Numbered from the stretch's first letter, positions 28,401-43,400 are shown. The stretch: 64,000 nt of DNA from Ctena decussata (GCA_963989385.1 OZ022506.1:8392841-8456840), one strand, 5' to 3'. A program made the numbers and translations. The notes: generated by a model not told the origin, from the sequence alone.

Positions 28401-31400
28401 TTAATAGTGAATTGCAAACATTGTAGACCCTGATCAAACTGCTCTTAAAGAGCAGTTTGATCAGGGTATACAATGTTTGCTCAGACCTGTCTGTCTGAAT
28501 ATTTAGGGTCATTATAATAACTCCCCCCCCCCCCCCCCCCCTACTATTGTGATCGTTAACCTACCTTTCTTCTTTATCCTTCACATTAGGGTCCAACCAA
28601 AAGGGACAAGGGCTGCCCCTGCTCCCTTCTGTGGGAAGATTTGACAGCTGAGGTACATGGCCATTAACTTGAACTTCTAATGGTTCTGACTTGTGTGCTT
28701 CTGATCGGATGGCCTGCAAAACAAAAACAACTGAAAATTTAGTGAAATGTCAAACAGAGACTTGATTCCTATTGCAGATGGAGCAAATGAACTGGTATGA
28801 GCCGTGACACAACAAAACTAACAAAGTGGCATGTGATTAGAGACTAACCTGTCTACATGGAGCTAGTGTAGACCCTTCGCTAGTCTTAAAGTCCACAGGA
28901 AACTTATGCTTGCTACGCTTGCTTCAGGTTCTTAACTGCGAAGACTTCTCTTCATAGCCTCTAACCTATACATAAAAATCTGTTTGTTTGTTTTTTTTTT
29001 GCTTTTTTTTTTTTATTGCTCATTAAATATTTTCAGCATGTTTCCATCCCTCATGCACATGTACAGTTTCTTCGGCCCATGAGAATCAAATCCACGACCC
29101 CTGCTTGAAAGGTGAACAATCAGTCCACCAGAGAGGTACTTTGCTGGTCTCAATCATTTGCATGGTAAAATATCAAGCAGGTGCTGCTGGTATTGCTGAA
29201 TAAGAGGAGAGGGGGGGGGGGGGTTAAAATTTTTTCTTGCACACCGGATAAGGATATCCGCATGCTTCCCCTGTACCTACAAATCTTATCTCACCCATGT
29301 TATCTCACCCAGGGCCGGATAAAAATCACGAGCATTAAATGCATTGGTTGTAATGGAGGTCACGTATCTGCGTCGCCAAGTGATGTTGGCATTTTAGATG
29401 ATTACGTCACGAAAATGCCAAAATGACGTCAGTTTATGCATTCCAGACATTGACGTAAAGAACCGAATGGCGGTCGTTGAAAACGGCGCATTCTTTTAAA
29501 ATCAAATAGAAACCTCTGAGGCACTAAAAATACGCATTTTAACAAGTTCTAAAGATGATACAAAACGTGGTGTGCAAAAAAAAGTATCTATCATGGGTGT
29601 GAGGTCTGGAAGGAAAAATCCGTCACTCGGGATCACTGTTCGGCATCACGAGGCTTGCCGAGTGATGCCGAACAGTGATCCCGAGTGACGGATTTTTCTA
29701 TCCACACCTCATACCCATGAAAGATACTTATAATCTCTATTGTTACTGCTGTGTTGAGGTGGTTAAGGTGTCCCAAATACTTTTTCTTTACATTTGTCTT
29801 TCTTTTAACTGCAGTAAATCAGAAATATGACATTTAAGATTAAAATGACAAGGCAGATCATGACATGTCAAAAAGTAAAACATGCTAAAATTTTATTGCA
29901 AACTTGCAATGCTTGACATTTCAGCTCAATCATATCCTGTTTTGTTAAGACTAACAGTTTCTTCAGTAAGGCATATGGATGCACATCAGTGGAAGCAACT
30001 CTGATATTTTTTTGTCAACCAATGGGGGTTAACCTCTTAAAGAAAAGAATTTGCTCCCTTAGAAGCAAATTCTTTCCTTTAAGAGTAGACTTCATTTTAG
30101 ATGGGCTATATGGGCTATATTGTCCGGGATGAGGGTCCACATCTGAAGGACTGAAATGTGAGGTTGTTTTGGCAATTTTGATATAACTCCCTACTATTCT
30201 TATCATTTTTCCTTTAATTTTGGCAAGTCTCCCTCGATTTTATATGTATGCCCGTACACCGTCATGTTTCTCCATCTTTTCTTCAAAGGGAAACAGAATC
30301 TCTGACTTCCTGTTTGCTATTACCCTTCTAAAATGTGGTCAACTGTTAAGGTGAAGAGGTGACCCTCATATTTAAAGGAGGGAAAATTGAAAATGGCACA
30401 GTTGCTTCCCCTAAACTGTACCCATAGACCTCAATGTAGAGAAAAGTTTTTTTTTTTTTATTTTATATCTATGCCCTTCACCCTCAACTCCACATAGCAC
30501 CCTGCTATTCAGGACTCTGAACTGGTCCTTCATTAACCCTCATTACCCTTTCACTTAATGTCATGAGAGTGTTTGACTACCTGTAAAATTATGACTGAGG
30601 TGGTACCTTTTTTCAAAAGCAGGCCAAAAATAAGCAACATTGTCACTAAAAGTAAAAGCCCTTTTACAAAAGCTGATATTTAATTCTATACTAAAAACAT
30701 GTCATTTATTAATTTTCTCTTTTCCTGTTCCTTTTAATATGACAAAATTGTTAGGTTATAGAATGTCTCCACCCTACTGTAAACCCAAGGACCTTACCAT
30801 GGTGACAATATCAAACATGACCAGCAGGAATTAAGGTGTTTTAGTCCATCTAAGACGGATGGATGAAGTGCTGTTATTCAGCCCTTTCAACAGTATTTTA
30901 GTCATACTGAGCCAATGGAAGTGCTGGGGGCAGAATTTTTTTCTAGCATAAACAGGGTTCCATTGTATACAGGCTTCTATTATCACCATGACGATGTACA
31001 TTTTGAACTGTAAACTATTGTAAATTGGTACTATATGTTTTAAAATTTGAAGAAATAGTAACAACAAGAGCTGTCACAGGAATATGGTGAACTGGCCAGA
31101 ACAGCTCTATGACATGGAGCTTGCCTACCATGATTGCAATATTCTAAGCTTTTGACCTTGATACTCCAGAACAATGGAGGAGAAGGTGGGGAAGAGAGGG
31201 AAGAGAGGGGAGATGGGGCTGGGGTGGTTGGTGCTTCAACTGAGAACAATTCTTGAGCAGTCCATGTTCAAATCAACTATTGTGACAGACACTGCCTTTA
31301 ACTACAACCTGTCGCTTATAAATTGATTTAATAATGAATGTTTGTAAATAAAGTTTATCTATACCAACTTACTAAGGAGGAGAGATATTTTCTAATCAGT

Positions 31401-34400
31401 TTTGACATAGAGATTAACCTTGTAATCCTCACTGATTCTCCTATGATAACCCCTGATCTATCATTTTCAAGCTGTCTCTTCAAAGTAAATTATGAAGTTG
31501 TATGTCTACTCTGTTAAGTCATTAGGAGATAACTCTTATGAAAGACTTCTTTTGAAAATTTCTTGGCCGTCAAATAATAGAGTCATTAAGGGACAGTCTT
31601 AGTCTTACCTGTCACCATACTTGTGATGGATGATAATAGAAATCTATGATATTCAGACTTCTGGCATCTTTTTGTTTTAAAGTTGATTAATTTTGGTGTA
31701 GTGTGTGTACTTCCCACACGTCAAAGTTAATTAATTTAGTGGTACATGTGTACTTCCCACATGCCTCTGATTAAGACAGCTTTTAGTAAGGGATTAACCC
31801 CAACAGAATTCACTTTTCAGCTAGCTTTTTCGTATTCTTAATTTGAAGAATGATGTTTTTCTAAAAATTTGTATTACTTTATCTGAACTGTACAATACAA
31901 TATTACTCCTATTAAACCCTCCTGTGGGCTTCGTGTTTTAAGATAGGGGGCATTAATTAGAGCCTAAAGAGTGTAAATCAGCCACGGCCCAAATACTTCT
32001 GATAAACAGTACTAAGGTGAATGGATATACATTCAATGGAAGCAACTCTACTATTTTCTCTTTTTTATTTATTCAATTATTGTTGCCTCCTCAACAGAGG
32101 TCGTCTTAAGGGCAAGAACAAATTCTTTCCATGAAGACTAGACTCCATTTGACAGAACTACGTCCTCCAGAGAACCAAATAGAAGTCATGTTGTTCCCCT
32201 TTTGTAAAACCAATGGAAAACACTGTGAATATAACATTTTTTTGGAAATATGGTATGTCTGTAATGTACTGATAGACCATTTTATAGCCAGACCAATCAA
32301 TCATTCCAATCAATAAGATTCAGTGTCTTACTATTATCATGTCTCCTGCACGGAGTATATGTTACAGAAGCTTTTGTTTTAGTGAATCAGTACATTTAAG
32401 GGAAACCACTCTGCCTTCTACACTGGATCACGATTTGGCAGTTTCAGGTTTTTCTAGAAGACCCTAAATGGTACTTTAATATTAAGCACAGAGCACCGGA
32501 TCCTCCTCATTTGACTGAAATAATTTTGAAAATGCCACCAAGTCGTTCATTATCCATCAACTGTTTTGCCTCTAATCTAAATGGAGTCAGCTCATAATGG
32601 GAAGAATTTGCTCCCTTAGGAACAACTTCTTAAAGAGCAGATCCTTTTGGAAGCATTACATCACAGGAAGTCACAAAAGCTGTTTTCCTTTGTAAAACTG
32701 GTGGAAAATCATGGTGGCATATACACGTACAGTGCTCCAGATAAGAAAGGGTCACAGGGATAATCAAGAGATAATTTTCTGTATTTCTCCATAAAAACAT
32801 ACATTGTGACCCCTCATTAGAACCGTCTCGCTGAGACGGTTCTATTGAGGGATCACAACGTACGTTTTTATTGAGAAATAATAAAAATTATCTTTGAATT
32901 ATCCTCAATACCCCCTTTTATCTGGAGCTCTGATATACCCTTACATCTTAAAGTACAAAGCTCCGGAAGCCTTAGGGTGGTTTTATGATGATATTTTGAA
33001 ACAGCTTAATGGATCCTCATTTGAACCTGCTCTACTCAAAATATTTGCTATAAGACAGTTGCAGCCCAGTGCCCCTCATGCAATGGTCTCTTGCTGAAAA
33101 TATTTTTAACCAAAACAATCTAACTTTTTTCTGGACTGAGACTGATGCAGACCTCACCCCAATACGGAGCCCTAGATAAGAGGGGTATTTGATGATAATT
33201 GAGGGATAATTTATTTCTCATTGAAACCATATGTTGTGACCCCTCATCTGAACCGTCTCGTCGACACGGTTCAGATGAGGGGTCACATTATATGTTTTTA
33301 TCCAGAATTAACAACAATTATCCCGAATTATCACCATATACTTCCTCTTATCTAGGGCTCTGCCAATATGACCAGTTTTTGTGAACAGGTAGCTCAAATG
33401 TCAGCCATATTGACTGTCCACAGTACTTACATGTTTATTATTAGATGATGAAAGATGATCTGACGTGTGATTGGCTGATGAGTTTGATGATGGTTCCTTT
33501 ACTGGTTCCACTCGTGCCTTCTTACTCCTGTGACTATGTTGACTAAGAGTACTACGTGAGCTCTGGGTACTGTGGGTGCTGTGAGTACTGTGCTGACTAG
33601 AGTTACTACTGCGACGCTCGGCAGAATGAACAGTGTGGTTTCTATTCCAGTCCTGCTCCTTCTCTTCATGTTTCTCTCTGTAATATCAGATATAGAGGAT
33701 CTTACATGAGTCCTCATGTAGTATTGAATTTATTAAACGAGTTGGGGAAAAAGATAAGATACAAGGCTATGCCGAGCATCTTATCGGTTTTCCCCAACGA
33801 GTTTTATAAATTCAATAATACAGGAGCACGAATGCAAGATTCTATTTATCATATGACACTAAAATGGCATTATATTAGCAAATTTTGCACTAAAACGTCA
33901 CGATTTCGTCATTAGAAAATGCGACATTTTTATGGACGTCAACGCATACCGTTACGACATAATTTGCATATCTAATATACCAGCTGATTATCCTTTTTAA
34001 TGCATGGCTTTATTACACTCTCAGATGCGACGTCATATGATAAAGCATATTAATTCAGATGAAGATGTCTGTTTTCATGCATATTTAACAGAAATACCCT
34101 TAATTATCCCCAAAAATTCCCTCATATCCTGAGCTCTGTATAGGAGCTGCAAGACAACAAAACCAACAAAGTGGCATGTGTGCCCTGTGAAGGCTCAGAT
34201 CAGCCTGGCCATCTGCCCAGTCTGATAAGAGTCTTCATTGTGGGTTTAAAGGGTAGCTGAGTGTCTTAGCTACCTCCATGCCGACAGCAAAGACTCTGAT
34301 CAGACTGGGCGGATGCCGTGGCTGATCTGCGTCTTCGCTGGGTGCATGTCTCTTAGATTTTGACGTGGCGCCGCTCATATTAGTCAGTCTAGACAGCAAA

Positions 34401-37400
34401 TTAATGAGGCACCTTGCAAGAACTGAATTTGGTGTCTTTCTGCACCTGATCAACTTCTGTCTGTTCAAAGTTGAGTCTTGTATGTTGAGACACAACACAA
34501 AATTTTGGGATAATTTCCTCATTTTGCCTTAAAATCATAAGTTGTGACCCCTCATTAGAATTGTCTCTTCAAGACGGTTCTAATGAGGGGTCACAATGTA
34601 TGTTTTCGTTGAGTAATAAGAACACAAAATTTAGGGATAATTTTCCTTCTTTTGCCATAAAAATACATGCTGTTACCCCTTATTAGAACCGTCTCTTTGA
34701 GACGGTTCTAATGAGGAGTGACAACATATGTTTTTACTGAGAAATATGAAAACTTATCATTGAATTATCCCTGTCACCCCCTCTTATCTGGAGCTCTGTA
34801 AACATGACATGAGATGTGTTTTCTTCTGCAGCTACTCATGCTCTCGGCCAAGGCTAACACAATTCTAGCAAATGGCTGATTGGCAATATAGCTGTCAGAA
34901 AATTGGCCAAATCAGACCTGTTTCCATGCTTAATTACTGCAGTTTCTCAATATCCAAGCAGCAGCATGCTTTACTTAGTCAAATTTCTGTCTCTTAAAAT
35001 TTTTGTGGCATATAAAGATGGGTGGATGGCTGATGTGTGATGTCCTTTTTAACAGCATTTCTGTATATCAGGACAATGGCAGGGTGATAATGAAAGGCTG
35101 TGTACAATGGAACCCCTTCAGGATAGGAAAGATTTCCGCTTCTGGGCAGGTTTCGAACACGGCACCGGCCAGCACTTTCAGCAGGCCAGCACTTTCCCTA
35201 AATCTAAGCTACCTAAGGAGGCCACTTACATGATAAAACTTCAGATTTATAGTGGAGGAAGCTACCAGAAGTTATTAACCCTTTTTTGACCAGTGGACTT
35301 GTCCATCTTTATGATTTGGATGAGTCCATTTCTAGTTTACGGATATCTGATCAATAATTTTTTGCAGAAATTTCTGTAAGCAAACAGTGTAGACCCTGAT
35401 CACACGCCGCTTTCTGCGGCGTTTGAACTGGGTCTACACTGTTTGCATAAATAATGTCTCCAACACAGGTTTCCCATCTTGAAAGTGTTAAAACAAGCAG
35501 GTTTTGGTACTTTTCTGAATTAGGGGGATGAATTATACAGCACTGATTGTATGGATGATCCCAGGCCTGCTGAATGAAAAGTAACTTTTATATCTGTCCA
35601 TGACCTTGACCTTAATTACAAAACCCTGACTATCAACTTTTTTGGAGGAAAATACAACCCAAAGAAAGAAGTTTGTAATAATCTGAGCAATTGCAAATCA
35701 ATGTTTTAAACAAACCTGCACAAGAGGATTATTTGCTATAATAGCTTCAAAGGAACCTAATTTACTTCACGCAAAATTTATTTACAACTTGCATGCAAAT
35801 GTGTCACCAAACTCAGTCAAAACAACACCATTATAATGTTCATTGCCAACTTGTTTTATGCCAACACAATTCTCAGAAAGACAGACACAGAAGTCAAAAT
35901 ATATCAATTCTAAGCAGCTATGTTTGACATATTGGTAATACAAATCCAAAATTATGAGGCTGTGTCACATATACTAGTACCATACAATATTCAGACTTAT
36001 AATCCACACAATATTCAGTGCTCTAGATAAGAAGGGATTACAGGGATTATTTAATGATAATTTTCTATTCTCTCCTAAAAAACATATGTTGTGACCCTCA
36101 TTAGAACCGTCTCGCCGAGACGGTTCTAATGAGGGGTCACAACATGTGTTTCCATTGAGACATTTAAAAAAAATTATCCTGGAATTATCCTCAAAAACCT
36201 ACATTATCTGGAGCTCTGCATTATGATATAGACTTTTAATCTGACATAATATTTCATAAAAGAGAACAAAATTGAAAACAAGTACTTTTAAATCTTAAAG
36301 TCAGATTGGTACTTTTACTTTTTACACCTAATTTGTACAAAAATGCAGTTTATGTACTTTCTTCCTCACTTCAACAAAAATATCAGTATTTTAACTTAAA
36401 GTGATTGTTCACATCTTTTTCTAAACTTTTATAACATAGGTTAAAAATATGACGAGAATCATACCTCTAAAATTTTTGTGAAAACCATATCAATTAGTGT
36501 GTAATTTGATGATTATCACTTGCCCCAGGAGTCTGCCATATATAAGTTGAATGACCTCAAATATTTTCTGTTGGAATCACTTAGCTGCTGCAGCACGGTA
36601 AAATGAGTTACAGAGCAACTGGAGATATTAGCTTAGAGTAGTGCTCCAATGCAAAGCCAGATCAGTCTGTTCATTGAAATGCACACTGTTAAACGTTGAC
36701 AGGGAACAAATGCCTTTGCAACACCTGATTCAAAACAGTTTAGACCATGATCAGACTGTTTCTTAAGGAGCAGTCTGATCTGGGTTAGCACTGTTTTGTC
36801 CCAATACTTAGAATTTTAAGTTAATTCTGGCAATAAAAATCTAGTATTAGCAGGTCAGCTTACAACACATTAAAATAGTACTAGATCTAGTACCTATATA
36901 AATAATAATAATGAATACATTAAATAATGCATAAAAATGAGAATAATGGTGATAGCTGTTGGTTATACTAACATGCTTTTCTGAAGTCTGTGCATAGGCA
37001 TACAAAACTGCACTTGCACGATAGAAAATTGACACCTCAAGTATGTCAAGCTATCATCTGCATTTGAAAGTCTGTATTTCAAGTCATCTTCTGTATATTG
37101 AGGTGACCATAGGTGCCTTTTTAATGTTTACCTCCTCAATCACATCCAAAGACATTATGAGCTCAAAAACTAATTGCAATCTTTCCATATGGAATCACGG
37201 TAAACTCCTCTAGAAAGTGGTTCCACTGCGTAAAAGTTTAGGTAAACAAACGCTTGCTATCCAGCTGTTTCAAGCTGTTAGACTGATCTGATCAAAAACA
37301 TGTCTGCTGCCTGATGTTTAAGATAAGAGCAATAAACATGATTTTAATTACCTTAGCAAATGCAGAAATGATCTGTAGCAATTAAATTAGGACATACTGA

Positions 37401-40400
37401 CTTATTTATTTTTGATATAAAGAATCAGTTAAGAGATCTGAACAATCACTTTAATGCACTCATTCTATAAAATGTTGGCCTATATTTCCGCCTAGACAAA
37501 ATTAAAAAGATTACACACAATAATGGACTGAAGTTATTTTGGCATATTGTCCTGAAGGTTAGTGACAGATCAGTACCATAGGATAGGTCTTTACTCACTG
37601 TCTGATTAAAGTAGATGAAACAGTTTGAACATAATGACTGATGTTGGGTAACCTAATCATTGGACAATCTTTTTATAACTAACTGGATCAGTTGAAAGGT
37701 CTGGTATATCCGGATCTTAACCTTTCTCAACTTACTGAGGCTCTTCACCTTTTCTTTCAGCAGTTTCTTGACAGGAAATTGAGCTTTTCCCAATGGAGTC
37801 TGTGTTTATAATATGCATAGCAAGAGAAATTGCATCACTGCATAAAACACAGGGTATAATCGATTCCGCTAATTTTTGCTCCCTGCAGAGACTGTACATC
37901 ATATTTGGCTTCCACCGAGACTGTCCGCGAACTCTTGCTTCCTGCCGAGACTTCTGTACATGATAAATGGTTTCCTGCAGAGACTGTCCGCGTGCTTCTG
38001 CTTCCTGCCGAGGCTCTCGACAGGAAGCAGAATCACGCGGACAGTCTCAGCAGGAAGCCATTTTTCGAGGACAGTAGTCCCTGTAGGAAGCAAGAGCTCG
38101 CGGACAGTCTTGGCGGAAGCCAAATATGATGTACAGTCTCTGCAGGAAGCGAAAATTAGCGGAATCGATTATTCCCTGTGTAAAATGGGCCGCCTAAAAA
38201 ATCGCCATTGATTGGGAAGACAGTCTTAAAGGAAAGAATTTGCTCCCTCTGAGGGAGAAAATTCTTCCCAGTAAAAATACCCTCCCTGATTTTACCAGCA
38301 TAATGGATGTATGGATGGCAAATGTTTCAGTCATTTGAAGGTAATGGGAGGGTGATAATGAATGACTGTTTGCGATGGAACTCATCTATGGTTGGAAAAT
38401 CTGCCTCCAGACAGACTGGAATCCAGGACTGCTAGACCAGCAGGGCCCAGCCCTAAACCGGCTGAGCTACAGGGGCTCCACCTCTGACGACAAACTGTAT
38501 CAAATGGAAGGGAAAATGCAGGAGATCTCAGATTTTAACCAATATGCCACATATGCAGACTGATCTGACAGTTTTCATGATATAATCACCATCTATGCAA
38601 ACTGCAAGAGTTCTGATCAGAGTGCACAGCAAAAGCAGTTCACGATAATGTCTTAATGCAACTTTTCTCGCTGAGGAAGCTCATTTTGGTCAGAAAATAT
38701 TGTGCTTCAGGTTGTAAATGTCTTTCTGTGTAATTTCAACATGGAAACAATCACCGAACAATTTCCCAAGGGATATGGGAAAAAGACATTTAAGAATCTG
38801 AAATTCATGAGTTATTGTGTCTTCTTGCATGACAAATCTGAGACAGTGCTCCAGATAAGAAGGGTAACAGAGAGAATTAAGGGATACTTATACATATTTC
38901 TTCATAAAAATGTATTTTGTGACCCATCAGTAGAACCGTCTCAGTGAGACGGTTCTACTGAGGGGTCACAATGTATGTTTTCATTGAGAAATAAAAAAAA
39001 TTATCTTCGAATTATCCTCAATTCACCCTCATATCTGGAGCTCTGAAATCTTTGAAACCATCTTATTTCTCTGACAAATGTACTCTGCTGAGATATTCTT
39101 ACAACTTTAAAGTGCATGTGTGAGTGAACTCAGGTTTAACGCCCCACCAACACACAGGTTGTAGCAAAAAGAAACCTCGGTTTAAAGTCTCACTGAAAAG
39201 ACCGGAGGAGGAGGGGGATCAAACCTGCAACCCCTCGATAAGTAGTCTAGCCCCTAGAGCCCTATACTACAGCTGCTCCCAACTTAAAGTGCAAAATTAA
39301 AATGATAAGCCCCCTCATCTGGATCCACACTGTTACATAGCTCGGACAGCATTATTATGTTTGAAATTTTGGTCAAGCAAATTTTATTGTTTGCTTCTGT
39401 GGTGCTAAAAGGGTTAATCTGAGTGCAAGTCTATGAAACGGGAAAATTTTGCAAATTGTTCTAAAAGGGTCAACAACTCTATGTCCAAATTATCATGATA
39501 TTTATTATTTAAAGCTAGTTCATTATCAAACCTAAACAAATTAGGCAATCCATGCATGTATCTCTGACCTCACAACTGTCAAATTAGTCCATTAGTAAGT
39601 CTATAATGAGACATAACTGATAGATCTAAGATACAAGAATATCCCATGAAAAGGCATGCAACAGTGTTTCAGACCAGCCAGTTCTCACACTTAATCCCAA
39701 TGCAATCACAGTTTTGCATGTGGTTAAGGAATACTCCTTGTTAGAATGAGCCAACTTAAGTAGAGAAATAATCAGACCAAAATGCATCAGTTGGTTGGAT
39801 TTTGTCTCCATACAAAGTTAACAGCAAGGCGTCACAATTTCTTATGTTGCGTCTCATAAATAAATCATACCTCAATTAGCCATGGAAAAAAGTAAGTCTG
39901 TTATTTGCTTCAGTGAAGATATTAATAAAAATGAAAGAAAAACGTAAATTAGGGCAGGTTATTATTAATTACGCTTTTCATCAAAAGATTGAGAAATTAG
40001 AATTGGAAACATCAGGAACAGATAGATATGAGTTGCGACGACGTGAAAAAAGATGCTTCAACATATATACCAACAGCAAACAGCAAAGCCTTTGCCGTTT
40101 GCATAAACCACATATTGACCCGTAGGCATCCAAATACAGAAAATGTAGGCAGTAGTTAGACTGCAGAGATTCACATGTGAAGATGTTAAGCCATCTTTTG
40201 CTTCCCGTGGCTCACTAGTGATATCAACAGAAATGACCTTACAGCGGAGGTGAATAACCAATAGTCTGATCAGCTGGGCAATTTGTCCTTCCAGTCAGTG
40301 CAAGCAGTAAAGACTAGGATCAGACTATGTACATGGGCTGTTCCAACATGCAGTGAGGTACCTTCCATGTGACTATACTCATATAAAGATTATGGAATAT

Positions 40401-43400
40401 ATTTATGCTGATAAAAGCAAATTGAGAAGAGAAACTTTAAAGCTAAGATTAATGCAATTCCGGATGTAAAATTTCAGAGACAACAGTTTGAAATATCGGT
40501 CAATGGTATAAAGCAGTACATAAATCCTACAAATTGTCTGTAGATCAAAATTATGCCCAGTTTGATGACTCTAGGTGGTATGGTTAACAGAAATGAACTT
40601 AAACAAGTTGGCCGAAAAAATTTTTTTTAGAGTCAACAGAGAGTGAAATATAAATCATGGGTTTAACTGACAACAGCATCTACAGAGCAGAGACCATCCT
40701 AAGAGCCAGATCTGATAATTGTAGAGTTTAAGAGAAATGGACTTGAATGCCAGGGTTGTTGCAATTTTGGACCCCAAAACCTGAGTCAACAGGAAGTGAA
40801 ATTTAGGTCAAAGGGTACAAATAATCCATAAGGACTATCCAAGAAGAAACTTTAGGCCATGTTCAATGAGCCTACGTATCAGAACTCTAGATAAGAAGGA
40901 GTATTTGATGATAATTAAGGATAATTTTTCTTATTTCTCAACGAAACCATATGTTGTGACCCCTCATCTGAACCGTCTCATCGAGACGGTTCAGATGAGG
41001 GGTCACAACATATGTTTTTAGGCAGAATTAACAAAAATTATCTCTCATTATCACCAAATACTCCCTCTTATCTAGAGCTCTGGGTATGCTGAGAGAAACA
41101 GTTGCGAGAAATGGACTTAAATACTAGGTTCCAGGTAAATTATTTATGATTGGACTGATACAGGTATGATCTGAAAGACCGCCAGAAAGATGAATGAAAA
41201 CTGCCCTTATATCGTACCTCAATGAAATTAAAATCATGTCTAGTGCAGTTGTTTTATAACCCATGTTTGGCTTACAAAGATATGGACTGTGTCGTACATG
41301 ACCTTCTTACAGTTCCTAAATTTTCGGGAGCTAAGACATGACTGTGTTATATCCAAATCTAGGTTCCAATAACTACTTACAAAAGGGCTGACCTGCACTA
41401 TGACTAAACTGATTTACTGAGTATCAAACCAATACTTACTCTCTGTGGATGGCATCTGCAGATAAAGTTTTATGAGGTGACTTTGAGGCAGTTTTTCTTC
41501 TTTTAGAATCCTCACTTCTAAAAGCATCTGATTTGCGTTTCTTTTTTACATCCAAAGCTTGAACACATGTTTCCGTCTTAGTTTCATGAACAGGAGATAA
41601 GTGATTAATTTCCATAGAATGATCATCTTCACTTTCACTGTGAGAATCACTATCACTACTACTGGAGGAAGAATCAGATAAACTAGCAAGAGGATGTTTC
41701 TTACTAGTCAATTTTGAAGGAGAATCATAGCACGGTCTCACTGGCAGAGAATCAAAACTAGAATAATCTGGTGACTTTGAACTTAGCACTTTTTGAGTAG
41801 CACATGCACCTTTAGAATTATCTGCACATTTAATAACTGATTCCCCAGCACTAGTCTTCACAGAAGGCAATAACTTAGATTTATCACAACTTTCTGAATT
41901 ATTTCCTAAAGCACTAGTAATTTTATTTGATAATATATCTGGACTAGTTACTTTTGTATTATCTGGTTTATGCTTTCTTTCATATTTGCTGTTTTCAATT
42001 GCTGTAGGTTTAAGTCCAGGGTCTAATTTAACCCTTGACTTATTTTCACTACTTGTAGTTCTGTCTTCACTACTTGTAGTTCTATTTGCACTGCCTTTAG
42101 TTCTACTTTCACTCTCATTTATTGCAACGCTTACATCTTTAACAACCTGTTTGGAAGTACCCAAGTTTATATATGCACTCAACAAATCCAAACTTATTTG
42201 CACCATAACTGATGGTTTTCCATTACTATAAGTAACAGAGCCATTTAATGACAAAGGTTTGACTTTCTCAACTGGACTACTTTCCTTATGAACACTAGTA
42301 GCCTGGAGTCTTTCTGGCACATTTGGTATTGGAGAGAGAAGACATTCAGGCTGAAATTTATCAAATATTTTTTCTATACTATCTGATTCTAATCTAGTAC
42401 TTGAAGTGGACGATAAGTCTGACTTATCAGACACACTTTTATCACAGTCTGAAGCTTTTGAAACTGACTTTCTTGTGTCATTTTTTAATCTTACAGAATC
42501 TTTTTCAACCACTTGCTTTTCTTGTTTAGTTTCCTTTTTCTTGGAAGCTTTAACAGGAGTTGCTGATCTGTCTGTTTTTGAGACACTTTGAGATTTTCTA
42601 GGACTTTTTGGAAGAGATTTTGGCGAGTCTTTGACAATTTTAATGTCTATAGAATGAGAAGAAAGATTCACAACATCAATATCTTTTTCATCCTCAGAGG
42701 AAGAACTATCTGAACTAATAACAGCTGGTTTAGGTTTCCGAGCCCTTTTGGCTTTGGGTGTTGAAATTCTCTCCTGAACTTCAGGACTTTTCACACTTGG
42801 AGTTCTTTTTCTAAATTTGATATTGTCATAGGTATTTGTAGGTGTCAGTGGACTGGAATCAATTTTTAGATTTTTGTGCACATTGTCTGACATACTGTTT
42901 CTACAATAACTGATTTTGGCTGGAGATCTAATGGGCGACATGACAGGATGTTTGTGTGGTAAAGATGGTGGTGAGAATTCATCTGACAGAGGTTTAGAGA
43001 ATGTGTCATGATCATCAGGAATTTTATCTGAAGGAGGATTATCATCAGAGATCACCTGATCTGCCGGCCTCATTGGCTGCCCATCAAGAACATCATCTAT
43101 ATAATGGTTTGCATCAGATTTGTTTGAAGCTGGACCATCAATGGATTTTACACTGCTAGGTCCCAGTAAGGGTGTTTCCACAGGCAGGAATGATCTCAAA
43201 TCCCATTTCTGTTTAGACTGTAATTAGAAGAAAATATATATCATGAATTCTGCAGAAGGCGGTACCTTGCCTGTCTGAACCTTGTCACACAACAGAACTA
43301 AGCTGGACACTCAACAAAAAGTTCATGCTGCTGAAGCCAAGCATATAAGAAAGAATACCTATGTCTCGCTTGTTCTAGTCCACAGGTGAGACATTACTAT

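Noticed and set aside
37876..38211. 111-codon frame on the plus strand and 74-codon frames on both strands
   Set aside because: They lie inside the palindromic F5 element; the symmetry of GCTTCCTGCC units produces open frames on both strands.
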